A stretch of DNA of 64,000 bases from Phyllobacterium myrsinacearum (GTDB taxonomy: Bacteria > Pseudomonadota > Alphaproteobacteria > Rhizobiales > Rhizobiaceae). The position numbers and the translations under genes are program-made. How positions within the stretch are numbered: the first letter of the stretch is position 1; every line of letters starts with the position of its first letter. Where the stretch lies: assembly GCF_014138285.1 (NCBI RefSeq), contig NZ_JACGXN010000006.1, forward strand, positions 1 through 64,000. Direction: 5' to 3'. Shown one piece after another: positions 42,721-51,806 of this stretch. The notes under the pieces are model-generated. The model saw nothing but the letters and a program-made list of their open reading frames with translations. It did not search any database and was not told the origin of the DNA.

Positions 42721-44325
42721 TTAGTCCAAATCGAATGCAGCGCCGATCAGCGTCTTCGTATAATCGTGCTGCGGGGCATCGAAAATATCATCGGTTTGAC
42801 CTTCTTCGACGATCTTTCCGCTTTTCATCACGATCACATAGTCGGACATCGCCTTGATAACAGCGAGATCGTGACTGATGAAGATATACGATAGGTCATG
42901 CTTGGCTTGCAGGTCGCGCAGGAGTTCAATGACCTGCCCCTGCACCGACCGGTCGAGCGCCGAGGTCGGTTCATCCAGAATGACCACTTTCGGCTTTAGG
43001 ATCATCGCACGCGCGATGGCAATACGCTGGCGCTGCCCGCCGGAAAACTCATGCGGATAGCGATTGCGCGCGGCCGGATCGAGCCCCACTTCCTTCAATG
43101 CGGCTACGGCACGCTTGTCGCGGTCGGAGCGAGAGAGTTGCGCCTCATGAATAAGCAAACCTTCGGTGATGATTTCACCCACTGTCTGGCGCGGCGAAAG
43201 CGAGCCATAGGGATCCTGGAACACCAGCTGCAACTCCCGGCGAAGTGGCCGCATGGCGGCGCGATCAAAGCTGGAAATGTTCTTGTTTTCAAAATGATAC
43301 TGGCCATTGCTCGGCAAAAGTCGCAGAAGCGCCCGGCCGAGTGTCGACTTTCCGGAACCGGATTCACCGACAATGCCGATGGTTTGCCGTTCCTTGAGCC
43401 GGACCGTGACACCGTCTACCGCCCGGAAACGGGTATGTGCACTGGAGAAGAAACCGCCGCCGATAGCAAAATCGACTGTTACATTGCGCCCTTCCAGCAT
43501 GATCGGTGCATTATCGTCGGGTGCTAATTTGCTCCCGCTGGGCTCTGCGGCCAGAAGCATCTTGGTGTAATCTTCCTTGGGATTTTCGAAGATGTCCTTG
43601 ATCGTCCCTTTTTCCACGACCTCGCCGCGCCGCATGACAACCACACGCTCGGCAAAGTGTTTCACCACACCAAGATCGTGCGTGATCAGCACGATGGCCA
43701 TGCCGAATCGCTTCTGCAAATCACGCAGGAGGTCGAGGATCTGTGCCTGAATCGTCACGTCGAGCGCGGTGGTCGGCTCATCGGCAATCAGAAGATCAGG
43801 TTCGTTGGCAAGCGCCATGGCGATCATGACGCGCTGGCGCTGGCCGCCGGACATTTCATGCGGATAGCTGTTGATGCGTCGTTCCGGTTCGGGAATGCCG
43901 ACAAGTTTCAGGAGCTCAAGCACGCGGATCTTGGCCTGCTTGAAGCTGATGCCCTTGTGATGAACGATGGGTTCGGCGATCTGCCGGCCTATGGTGTAGA
44001 GCGGATCGAGCGACGTCATCGGCTCCTGAAAGATCATGGTGATCTTCGAGCCGCGGACCTGATTGAGCGCCTTGGTGGGCAGGCCGACCAGTTCCTTGCC
44101 GCGATATTTGGCGGAGCCAGTCACACGGCCGTTCTGGGCGAGCAGACCCATGATACCCATCATGGTCTGGCTCTTGCCAGAGCCGGATTCGCCAACCACG
44201 GCCAGGGTCTCTCCCGGCAGGACATCGAGATCAATGCCCTTGACGGCATTCACATCGCCATCAGGCGTGGTGAAATCGACTTTCAGTCCGCGTACGGACA
44301 ATACATAATCCTTGTTGTCCGTCAT
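42721..44325 (-). CDS. Oligopeptide ABC transporter, fused double ATPase (OppDF-like)
   Basis: A 534-residue protein joining two peptide-type ATPases: Walker [10 protein letters not shown] (about 40) and GESGSGKST (about 320), signatures [15 protein letters not shown] and [15 protein letters not shown], Walker [13 protein letters not shown] and [12 protein letters not shown]. In enteric bacteria OppD and OppF are separate; the fusion is common in rhizobia (YejF-like). ATG 44325 has AAGGA before it and lies just after the permease stop. It ends the operon of three binding proteins and two permeases. Confidence 0.94.
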   Translation of the reverse strand: MTDNKDYVLSVRGLKVDFTTPDGDVNAVKGIDLDVLPGETLAVVGESGSGKSQTMMGIMGLLAQNGRVTGSAKYRGKELVGLPTKALNQVRGSKITMIFQEPMTSLDPLYTIGRQIAEPIVHHKGISFKQAKIRVLELLKLVGIPEPERRINSYPHEMSGGQRQRVMIAMALANEPDLLIADEPTTALDVTIQAQILDLLRDLQKRFGMAIVLITHDLGVVKHFAERVVVMRRGEVVEKGTIKDIFENPKEDYTKMLLAAEPSGSKLAPDDNAPIMLEGRNVTVDFAIGGGFFSSAHTRFRAVDGVTVRLKERQTIGIVGESGSGKSTLGRALLRLLPSNGQYHFENKNISSFDRAAMRPLRRELQLVFQDPYGSLSPRQTVGEIITEGLLIHEAQLSRSDRDKRAVAALKEVGLDPAARNRYPHEFSGGQRQRIAIARAMILKPKVVILDEPTSALDRSVQGQVIELLRDLQAKHDLSYIFISHDLAVIKAMSDYVIVMKSGKIVEEGQTDDIFDAPQHDYTKTLIGAAFDLD

Positions 44326-44326
44326 T

Positions 44327-45457
44327 TTAGCGGTCCTTTGGATCGAGTGCATCACGTAAGCCATCCCCGATGAAGTTCAGGGAAAACAGGGTGATGACAA
44401 AGAAAATGGCAGGGAAAATCAGCAGCCACGGTGCGGATTGCATCTTGTTTGCGCCTTCGGAAATCAAAGCGCCCCAGCTGGTCAGTGGCGCCTGAACACC
44501 GAGACCGAGGAAGGACAGGAAGCTTTCCAGAAGGATGACTTTCGGAACCACGACCGTGACAAAGACGATGACGGGGCCAATCGTATTGGGAATGATATGG
44601 CGGCGGATGATCTGCCAGTCGGTCAAACCCAGAGCCTGCGCTGCCCCGATGAATTCGCGGCGCTTGAGCGCAAGGGTCTGACCGCGAACGATACGCGCCA
44701 TATCAAGCCATTCAACCGCACCGATCACCAGAAAGATCAGGATAAAACTTCGACCGAAGAAAACGACGAGGACCACGACAAGGAAAACGAAGGGCAGTGA
44801 GTAGAGAATTTCGATGAGACGCATCATCACATTGTCGACGCGTCCGCCGATGTAGCCGGAAATGGCGCCGTAGGTGACACCGACGGCCAGAGAAACAAGA
44901 CTGGCAAGAAAGCCGACAGCCAGCGAAATCTGGCCACCCAGCATGATGCGGGCCAGCATGTCACGGCCGTTGGCATCTGTGCCGAAGAAGAAATACTCGC
45001 GATTGACATTTCCCGAGAGCTTCAGGGTTTTGCCGTCATCTTCCGTGGCGGTGACCTTGGTATCGTCGAACTCGTTTGCCCGGTCGAAATAGCGGGTCGT
45101 GCGCGGATCGATGGTCTGATCCGAATGAACGGTTGCCGTAAACGTGTTGCCGTCAACGGCAAACTCTTTCAGTTCCACCTTGGCGCGGCTTGCAACGCCA
45201 GCCATGACGTCGCCGAGCGTATCGGTCTTGGGCAAGGCCTCAAGACTTGGCGGGATCGTCACGTAGGACGGAAATACCTGATCATAGGTGTGATTGATGA
45301 AATACGGTCCGAAGAACGAAAAGATGGTGATCAGGAACAGCACGACACAACCAGCCATCGCCGCACGATTGCGGCGGAAGCGAATTGTCGCCAGCTGGAA
45401 CAGGCTGCGTCCCTTGCTTTCCTCGGGTGGAATGATTGTTGCGGATATATCAGTCAT
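44327..45457 (-). CDS. Oligopeptide ABC transporter permease (OppC-like)
   Basis: A 376-residue permease with the OppC N-terminal segment (RFRRNRAAMAGCVVLFLITI), a large extracytoplasmic loop (about 70-170) and four to five further spans with EAA loop (EFIGAAQALGLTDWQIIRRHI). The periplasmic loop contains a TDANGRDMLARIMLGGQISL block typical of the family. It overlaps the upstream permease by eight bases. ATG 45457 follows GAGGGTTCGCC. Confidence 0.93.
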   Translation of the reverse strand: MTDISATIIPPEESKGRSLFQLATIRFRRNRAAMAGCVVLFLITIFSFFGPYFINHTYDQVFPSYVTIPPSLEALPKTDTLGDVMAGVASRAKVELKEFAVDGNTFTATVHSDQTIDPRTTRYFDRANEFDDTKVTATEDDGKTLKLSGNVNREYFFFGTDANGRDMLARIMLGGQISLAVGFLASLVSLAVGVTYGAISGYIGGRVDNVMMRLIEILYSLPFVFLVVVLVVFFGRSFILIFLVIGAVEWLDMARIVRGQTLALKRREFIGAAQALGLTDWQIIRRHIIPNTIGPVIVFVTVVVPKVILLESFLSFLGLGVQAPLTSWGALISEGANKMQSAPWLLIFPAIFFVITLFSLNFIGDGLRDALDPKDR

Positions 45458-46373
45458 GGCGAACCCTCGGATCAAGAAGGCCGTACAGAATATCGACCAC
45501 AAGATTGAAAACGATAACGAAAATCGCCACGAGAACGACGGTTCCCATCACAAGCGTATAATCGCGATTGATGGCACCCAGCACGAAATAACGGCCGACA
45601 CCCGGGATGGTGAAGATAGTTTCGACCACAGCCGAGCCGGTCAGCAAGGCGGCGGCGCAGGGCGCAAGATAGGAAACAACCGGCAGAAGGGCCCCGCGCA
45701 TCGCATGGGTGATGACGACTGTTCTTGGCGGCAATCCATAGGCACGTGCCGTGCGAATGTGATCCGTATGCAGGCCCTCAATCATGGAGCCGCGTGTGAG
45801 GCGGGCAAAGACGGCCAGCTGCGGCAGTGCCAAGGCGATCATCGGCAATATAAGAAAGCGCCAGGAGCCATCACCCCAACCGCCTGCGGGCAGGAGTGAC
45901 AGCAACACTGCAAAGATCAATGTGAGTACGGGACCGACAACGAAATTGGGGACGGTCACCCCGATTGTTGCGACGGACATGATCAGAAAATCGAGGAAAC
46001 TGTTTTGCCGCAACGCTGCGATTGTACCGACGGTGACGCCGCCGACGAGCGCAAGCAGCAAGGCATAAAAGCCAAGCTCGACCGAATACGGCAAACCTTT
46101 GCCGATCAGTTCGGCAATTGTGTTGTCCTTGTAGATATAGCTCGGGCCGAAATCGCCGGTCACTGCATTCTTGAGATATTGCAGATACTGGTTCCAGAGC
46201 GGCTGGTCGAGATGGTAGGCCTTCATCAGGTTTTCCATCGTCGCCGGCGGCAGCGGTCTTTCAAGGTTGAAGGGACCGCCCGGTGCAAACCGCATCAGGA
46301 AGAACGAAATGGTGACGACAATAAACAATGTCGGCACTGCACTCGCCAGTCGGCGAAGGACGAAATGAAACAT
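45450..46373 (-). CDS. Oligopeptide ABC transporter permease (OppB-like)
   Basis: A 307-residue permease beginning with the standard OppB pattern (MFHFVLRRLASAVPTLFIVV, FLMRFAPGGPF) and six spans with the EAA region (HIRTARAYGLPPRTVVITHAM). It is separated from the preceding binding-protein gene by about 80 bases that contain a hairpin, and overlaps the OppC-like gene. Confidence 0.94.
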   Translation of the reverse strand: MFHFVLRRLASAVPTLFIVVTISFFLMRFAPGGPFNLERPLPPATMENLMKAYHLDQPLWNQYLQYLKNAVTGDFGPSYIYKDNTIAELIGKGLPYSVELGFYALLLALVGGVTVGTIAALRQNSFLDFLIMSVATIGVTVPNFVVGPVLTLIFAVLLSLLPAGGWGDGSWRFLILPMIALALPQLAVFARLTRGSMIEGLHTDHIRTARAYGLPPRTVVITHAMRGALLPVVSYLAPCAAALLTGSAVVETIFTIPGVGRYFVLGAINRDYTLVMGTVVLVAIFVIVFNLVVDILYGLLDPRVRHD

Positions 46374-46393
46374 GGAGATGTACTCTCTCTTCT

Positions 46394-46417
46394 GTGCAGC
46401 TTCCGCAGCAGCTGCAC
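46394..46417 (-). terminator. Hairpin between third oppA and oppB
   Basis: GTGCAGCT and AGCTGCAC form a perfect 8-bp stem. There is no T tract, so it is more likely an mRNA-stability or partial-attenuation element for the binding-protein transcript than a full terminator. Confidence 0.5.
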
Positions 46418-46452
46418 CTACTCACTCTATTGTACCGTTGCATTCAAATGGA

Positions 46453-48054
46453 TCATTGTTCCGCAAGGCTCAGATATTTGCTCAGGTGTTCGTTGGGGGC
46501 ATTATCGACCCAGCCTTTGACTTTGCTGGCGATAAGCCAAAGATTGGCACTGTTCATCAGTGTGGTGACCGGTTGATCACGCGCCAGCAGGGCTTCTGCC
46601 TGGTGCATGATCTTGGAACGAGCCACCGGATCGCGCTCGTCATAGGATTGCTTCATCAGCGCATCATATTCCGGGTTGTTATAGTGTCCGTAATTGAAGG
46701 TCTTGTTGGTGCTCATGTCGAGCGCCAGAAAGGTTTCTGCATCGGCATAGTCGGCGATCCAACCCGCCCGGGCGACGTTGAACTTGCCGCCCTCCTGCAG
46801 GTAGGCGTAGTGAGATGACACATCGAGATTCATCAGGGTGACATTGGCGCCGAATGCCTTCTTCCAATTGTCAGCGACAGCAGTGGCGATGCGCTCATGG
46901 TTGGCATTGGTGTTGTAACGGATTTCAATGTTCAGTGGCTTGCCGCCCTCGCCGTATCCGGCCTCTTTCATCAGAGCGACTGCCTTATCGTCGCGATCAA
47001 GCTGGGACATGCTGGCAAAAGCCGGCTTTTCAGGTTCGCCGTAGCTGGCAATACCCGGAGCTACGACTGAATATGCCGGTAATTGCGCGCCACTGTAGAT
47101 TTCATTGGCAAGAAAATCGCGATCGATGGCCATGGACAGCGCATTGCGTACGCGCACATCGTTAAAGGGCTCGGTGCGCGAGTCAAAAGCGTAATAATAG
47201 GTCCCGAGACGGGGTGAAATATGAACCTGTTCTCCAAAGGACTTGCGCAAGCGCGCGATCTGATCCGCCGAGAAATTGAAGACGATATCCATTTCCTTGG
47301 CTTCAAAACGTCTGAGCGCGGCCGCATCATCCTCAGTCGGATAGAAAACTACTTTATCCAACTTGACGCTGGCAGCATCCCAGTATTCCGGATTCTTGCC
47401 AGCGGTCAGATGATCGTTCGGCACGTGTTCAAGCAACTTGAAGGCGCCGTTGCTGACAAGTTTGCCCGGCTTGACGAAATCCGCGCCGTTTTTCTCCAAA
47501 CTTGCCTTATTCACCGGAAGCGCGGTTTGGTGTGCCAGCAGTTCCAGAAGGAATGGTGTTGCGCGCTCCAGAGTGACCTCGAGCGTCTTCGCATCAACGG
47601 CTTTCACGCCGAGCTGGTCAACGGGTAGTTCACCCTTGTTGATCTTGTCGGCATTCTTGATGGGGTAAAGGATATTAGCATATTTGGCAGCTGTCTTCGG
47701 GTCTTCGATGCGGCGATAAGAGAAGACGAAATCCTCTGCGGTGACGGGCGTGCCGTCAGACCAGTTTGCCTTGTCACGCAGCTTGAAGGTGTAAACGGTG
47801 CCATCGTCGGAAACTTTCCAGCTTTCCGCTGTTCCCGGCACGATCTTGCCGCTGGCGTCGTAGATCGTCAGACCCTCATACAGATCTTTGACGATGAAAG
47901 CTTCGATATCAATGGATGTCTGGGATTGATCCAGCGTGTTGGGTTCACCGGAATTGCCCCGTTGCAGAACCGCCTCAGCAAGGGCTGGACTCGCGATAAG
48001 CATCAGCGTGCCAAGCAGGAGCGCGGTGCGTAGATTGAATTTCACAGACATCAT
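46453..48054 (-). CDS. Oligopeptide-binding protein, paralogue 3 (OppA-like)
   Basis: A 533-residue secreted family 5 binding protein. Signal peptide (MMSVKFNLRTALLLGTLMLI, cleavage near ALA-EA), then RGNSGEPNTLDQSQTSIDIE, KDLYEGLTIYDASGKIVPGT and SWKVSDDGTVYTFKLRD, the OppA/DppA pattern. It is clearly homologous over its full length to the two genes upstream (48112-49707, 49899-51494) and is nearest to the permeases. AAAGGACGGTA precedes ATG 48054. Confidence 0.94.
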   Translation of the reverse strand: MMSVKFNLRTALLLGTLMLIASPALAEAVLQRGNSGEPNTLDQSQTSIDIEAFIVKDLYEGLTIYDASGKIVPGTAESWKVSDDGTVYTFKLRDKANWSDGTPVTAEDFVFSYRRIEDPKTAAKYANILYPIKNADKINKGELPVDQLGVKAVDAKTLEVTLERATPFLLELLAHQTALPVNKASLEKNGADFVKPGKLVSNGAFKLLEHVPNDHLTAGKNPEYWDAASVKLDKVVFYPTEDDAAALRRFEAKEMDIVFNFSADQIARLRKSFGEQVHISPRLGTYYYAFDSRTEPFNDVRVRNALSMAIDRDFLANEIYSGAQLPAYSVVAPGIASYGEPEKPAFASMSQLDRDDKAVALMKEAGYGEGGKPLNIEIRYNTNANHERIATAVADNWKKAFGANVTLMNLDVSSHYAYLQEGGKFNVARAGWIADYADAETFLALDMSTNKTFNYGHYNNPEYDALMKQSYDERDPVARSKIMHQAEALLARDQPVTTLMNSANLWLIASKVKGWVDNAPNEHLSKYLSLAEQ

Positions 48055-48111
48055 TACCGTCCTTTCCCTTATTGATCCAAACACGTTGCGCACAGGGCAG
48101 CGTGAATGCGG

Positions 48112-49707
48112 TTACTGTTCAAGGCTCAGATACTTGCTCAAATGATCATTGGTACCGTTGTCCTTCCAACCCTTGACCCGGTTGGACACCAGCCAGAGTT
48201 GTCCGAAGTTCATCATCGGAGCGACCGGCTGATCGCGCAGGACCAGTGCTTCGGCCTCATGCAGGATCTTGGAACGGGCTGCCGGGTCCTTTTCGTCATA
48301 GGATTTCTTGACCAGGGCATCGAATTCCGGATTGTTCCAGCGGCCATAGTTGAACGTCGTGTTCGTGCTCAGATTGATGACCATGAAGTTCTCGGCATCG
48401 GCATAATCCGCCGTCCAGCCGGCGCGCGCCACGTTGAACTTCCCGCCCTCTTTCAGATAAGCGTAGTGGGCACTGATGTCGTTCTGCAGCAAGGTGACAT
48501 TGGCGCCGAACGTCTTCTTCCACATATCGGCAACGGCGATCGCGACGCGTTCGTGATTGGGATTGGTGTTGTAGCGGATTTCAATGTTGAGCGGCTTGCC
48601 CCCCTCGCCATAACCCGCCTCCTTCATCAGTTCGAGTGCCTTGTCTTCGCGATCAAGCTGCGACATGTCTGCGAAGTCGGACTTGGCTGGTTCGCCATAA
48701 TTGGCAATACCAAGCGGCACGAGGGAATAGGTCGGAATCTGCGCGCCTTTGTAAATTTCCTTCGACAGGAAGTCGCGATCGATGGCCATCGACAGCGCCC
48801 GGCGGACGCGCACATCGCTGAATGGTTCGACACGGGTATCGAAGGAATAGAAATAGGTCGACAGTGCCGGGGTAATGCGCACCTGATCGCCCATGGATGC
48901 GCGCAGGCGTTCGATCTGGTCGGCCGAAAAGTTGTAGACGAGGTCCATTTCCTTGGCCTCGAAGCGGCGCACGGCCGCCGCCTGATCCTCGGTCGGGTAG
49001 AAGATCACCTTGTCGAGTTTCACATCGGCGGCGCCCCAGTAGTCCGGGTTCTTGGCAGCGGTGAGATGATCGTTCTGTACGTGTTCGACAAGTTCGAATG
49101 CACCGTTGGAGACGAGTTTGCCGGGCTTGATGAACTCGGCTCCGTTCTTTTCGAGACTTGCCTTGTTCACCGGCAATGCGGTCTGGTGCGCCAGCAACTC
49201 CACGAAGAACGGTGTCGCGCGTTCCAGGGTAATTTCGAGCGTCTTGGCATCGAGCGCTTTCATGCCCATCTGATCGACAGGAAGTTCGCCCTTGTTGATC
49301 TTTTCCGCATTCTTGATGGGATAGAGCATATTGGCATAGCCTGCGGCTGTCTTCGGCTCTTCAACACGCTTGAACGAGAAAATGAAGTCATCCGCGGTGA
49401 CAGGCGACCCGTCAGACCAGTTGGCGTTGGCGCGGATCTTGAAGGTATAGACCGTGCCGTCGTCGGATACGGTCCAGCTTTCCGCTGCGCCCGGTACAAT
49501 CTTGCCAGCCGGATCATAGCTGGTCAGGCCTTCGTAAAGGTCTTTGAGGATAAATGCCTCGATTTCAAGCGAGGTCTGTGACGGATCAAGTGTCTGCGGT
49601 TCGCCGCTGTTGCCGCGATGCAGAACCGCTTCGGCGAGCGCCGGGCTTGCCAATAAAAGCGATCCGGCAAGCAATGCGGCGGTAAAATTGAACTTCACAA
49701 ACGTCAT
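48112..49707 (-). CDS. Oligopeptide-binding protein, paralogue 2 (OppA-like)
   Basis: A 531-residue family 5 binding protein with signal peptide (cleavage near ALA-EA). It shares nearly all blocks with its neighbours (RGNSGEPQTLDPSQTSLEIE, LTSYDPAGKIVPGAAESW) but differs in others, for example ISAHYAYLKEGGKFNVARAG and NFMVINLSTNTTFNYG, so it has diverged enough for a different peptide range. GGAGACAAACAG precedes ATG 49707. The gap to paralogue 1 is 191 bases with two hairpins. Confidence 0.94.
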   Translation of the reverse strand: MTFVKFNFTAALLAGSLLLASPALAEAVLHRGNSGEPQTLDPSQTSLEIEAFILKDLYEGLTSYDPAGKIVPGAAESWTVSDDGTVYTFKIRANANWSDGSPVTADDFIFSFKRVEEPKTAAGYANMLYPIKNAEKINKGELPVDQMGMKALDAKTLEITLERATPFFVELLAHQTALPVNKASLEKNGAEFIKPGKLVSNGAFELVEHVQNDHLTAAKNPDYWGAADVKLDKVIFYPTEDQAAAVRRFEAKEMDLVYNFSADQIERLRASMGDQVRITPALSTYFYSFDTRVEPFSDVRVRRALSMAIDRDFLSKEIYKGAQIPTYSLVPLGIANYGEPAKSDFADMSQLDREDKALELMKEAGYGEGGKPLNIEIRYNTNPNHERVAIAVADMWKKTFGANVTLLQNDISAHYAYLKEGGKFNVARAGWTADYADAENFMVINLSTNTTFNYGRWNNPEFDALVKKSYDEKDPAARSKILHEAEALVLRDQPVAPMMNFGQLWLVSNRVKGWKDNGTNDHLSKYLSLEQ

Positions 49708-49769
49708 CTGTTTGTCTCCTCACCGTTTAATGGTCAGTGATCGGTATGAAATGGCAATGTCTGTCCGTT

Positions 49770-49792
49770 CACTATCCGGTGAAAGGATAGTG
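49770..49792. repeat. Small perfect hairpin in the oppA1-oppA2 spacer
   Basis: CACTATCC and GGATAGTG form a perfect 8-bp stem around GGTGAAA. It lies upstream of the second binding-protein gene and could affect its translation or mark a processing site. Confidence 0.5.
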
Positions 49793-49858
49793 TCGGATGG
49801 ATCAGGTTTTTGAATTTGCGATCGGAGAAAAGGCACATAACGAGCCGGGCAAATGAGA

Positions 49859-49890
49859 GACGCGCAACCTGCGGGTGCAGATTGCGCGTC
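49859..49890 (-). terminator. Strong hairpin after the first oppA
   Basis: GACGCGCAATCTGC and GCAGGTTGCGCGTC (minus strand) form a 14-bp stem with one G-U pair, starting eight bases after the stop codon. The T content that follows is weak (TCTCATTTG), so partial termination and mRNA protection are more likely than a full stop. Confidence 0.65.
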
Positions 49891-49898
49891 AGACTTTG

Positions 49899-51494
49899 CT
49901 ATTCAACGCTGAGATATTTGCTCAGATGCTCGTTGTTGGCGTTGTCGCCCCAGCCCTTGACCTTGTCGGCCACGAGCCAGAGGTTCGCGTCATTCATCAG
50001 CGGTGCGATCGGCTGGTCGCGCATGATGAGCGCTTCTGCTGCATGCAGGATCTTCGAGCGTTCCGCCGGATTACGTTCATCGTAGGACTTCTTCATCAGG
50101 GCATCGAATTCCGGGTTGGAATAATGGCCATAGTTGAAGGTCTTGTTGGTGCTGACATTGAGGTTGAGGAAGTTTTCCGGATCCGCATAATCGGCGGTCC
50201 AGCCTGCACGGGCGACGTTGAACTTGCCGCCTTCCTGAAGATAGGCGTAGTGCGAGGAGATATCGAGATTCATCAGCGTCACATTGGCGCCGAAGGTCTT
50301 CTTCCACATATCCGCAACAGCCGTCGCCACACGCTCGTGGTTCGGGTTGGTGTTGTAGCGGATTTCGATGCTCAAAGGCTTGCCGCCTTCGCCGTAACCC
50401 GCTTCCTTCATCAGCTTGAGTGCTTCGTCTTCACGGTCGAGCTGGGATTTGTCAGCAAAATCGGCCTTGGAGGGCTCGCCATAGTTTTCCATTCCTGTCG
50501 GAACAAGGGAATAGACCGGCAATTTGGTGCCGTTGTAAATGTCCTTGGCAAGGAAGTCGCGATCGACGGCCATCGAGAGGGCACGGCGCACACGTACATC
50601 GTCAAAAGGCGCTGTGCGGGTGTCGAAGGGATAATAATAGGTTGCCAATGCCGGGGTCACGTGGACCTGCTTGGGATTGGCTGCGCGCATGCGCTCGATC
50701 TGGTCGGAGGAGAAGTTATAGACGAGGTCCAGTTCACCTGCTTCGTATCGTCGGACGGCGGCTGCCTGATCTTCCAGGGGATAGAAGATGACCTTGTCCA
50801 GCTTGACGTTGCCTGCATCCCAGTAATGCTCGTTCTTGGCAACGGTCAGATGGTCGTTCGGCACATGCTCAAGCAGCTTGAACGCGCCATTGCCCACCAG
50901 TTTGCCCGGTTTGACGAAATCGGCACCATTCTTTTCAAAGCTGGCCTTGTTGATCGGCAATGCGGTCTGGTGCGACAGCAGCTCGATGAAGAAAGGAGTC
51001 GGACGTTCGAGCGTGATTTCCAGCGTCTTGGCATCCACTGCCTTCACGCCGAGTTCTTCGATCTTGGCGGTGCCCTTGTTGACCTTTTCAGCATTCTTGA
51101 TCGGATAGAGAATGTTGGCGTAGCCAGCTGCGGTCTTGGGGTCCTCGACGCGGCGCATCGAGAAGACGAAATCTTCGGATGTTACCGGCGTGCCATCGGA
51201 CCAATTGGCATTGTCGCGCAGCTTGAATGTATAGACTGTGCCGTCATCGGATACTTTCCAGCTTTCAGCGGTACCAGGAACAATCTTGCCGTTGGCATCA
51301 TAGATCGTCAGGCCTTCGTAGAGGTCCTTGACGATGAATGCTTCGATATCGATGGAGGTTTGCGACTGATCAAGGGTCTGCGGTTCACCGCTGTTGCCGC
51401 GATGCAGCACGGCTTCTGCCAGTGCAGGGCTTGCGCCGATCATCAGCGATCCAAGCAGCAGTGCCGCACGGAGGTTGAGTTTCATAAATGACAT
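49899..51494 (-). CDS. Oligopeptide-binding protein, paralogue 1 (OppA-like)
   Basis: A 531-residue family 5 binding protein, first gene of the operon. Signal peptide (LRAALLLGSLMIGASPALA-EA), RGNSGEPQTLDQSQTSIDIE, KTAAGYANILYPIKNAEKVN and LLSHQTALPINKASFEKNGA are all shared with one or both paralogues. GGGGAAGGACTAAAAA precedes ATG 51494. Upstream lie two repeated operator-like boxes, and it should be the most strongly expressed of the three. Confidence 0.95.
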   Translation of the reverse strand: MSFMKLNLRAALLLGSLMIGASPALAEAVLHRGNSGEPQTLDQSQTSIDIEAFIVKDLYEGLTIYDANGKIVPGTAESWKVSDDGTVYTFKLRDNANWSDGTPVTSEDFVFSMRRVEDPKTAAGYANILYPIKNAEKVNKGTAKIEELGVKAVDAKTLEITLERPTPFFIELLSHQTALPINKASFEKNGADFVKPGKLVGNGAFKLLEHVPNDHLTVAKNEHYWDAGNVKLDKVIFYPLEDQAAAVRRYEAGELDLVYNFSSDQIERMRAANPKQVHVTPALATYYYPFDTRTAPFDDVRVRRALSMAVDRDFLAKDIYNGTKLPVYSLVPTGMENYGEPSKADFADKSQLDREDEALKLMKEAGYGEGGKPLSIEIRYNTNPNHERVATAVADMWKKTFGANVTLMNLDISSHYAYLQEGGKFNVARAGWTADYADPENFLNLNVSTNKTFNYGHYSNPEFDALMKKSYDERNPAERSKILHAAEALIMRDQPIAPLMNDANLWLVADKVKGWGDNANNEHLSKYLSVE

Positions 51495-51806
51495 TTTTTA
51501 GTCCTTCCCCTTTGAAGAATTATGAAGGCATGAACAAAAGCCAAAATTTGGCCAAACGCAAGCCGTCGATTTTCCGAATTATGCGAATTATGCGAGTCGA
51601 CGAAATATGCTAAATCGAGTTAAGAGTAGGAATGAGCAGCGTTTTCAGGCTGTTTGGACCACAGGCCAATTTTACGGAAACGTCAAAAAAATTGTGCACG
51701 ATGTGGACCACTGGGCCAATTCTCGCCATTTTTTGATCCAGAATCGGCGCTCAGACCGCGTCGCGGTGTCCGCATTCAGGTTTTTCACAAATTTTAACTT
51801 TGACCT
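51495..51806. other. Promoter region of the oligopeptide operon
   Basis: These 312 bases separate the operon from the photolyase gene, both on the minus strand. No gene is supported. The region is AT-rich and contains several ordered repeats: a palindrome GCCAAAATTTGGC (51540-51552), two adjacent GAATTATGC copies (51576-51593) and two operator-like boxes (51655-51671 and 51704-51721). A clear -35/-10 pair was not found. Confidence 0.5.
51655..51721. promoter_or_regulatory. Two direct operator-like boxes upstream of the oligopeptide operon
   Basis: TGGACCACAGGCCAATT (51655-51671) and TGGACCACTGGGCCAATT (51704-51721) differ by one substitution and one extra base and are spaced about five helical turns apart (49 bases). 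Each is itself a partial inverted repeat (TTGG ... CCA). Spacing by whole turns suggests a dimer-of-dimers regulator binding both and perhaps looping DNA. The regulator is unknown. Confidence 0.6.

Noticed and set aside
49875..51491. A 538-codon open frame antisense to the first oppA gene
   Set aside because: It mirrors the sense gene almost end to end and shows no family features; similar long antisense frames occur opposite the second oppA (48106-49581) and reflect codon composition.
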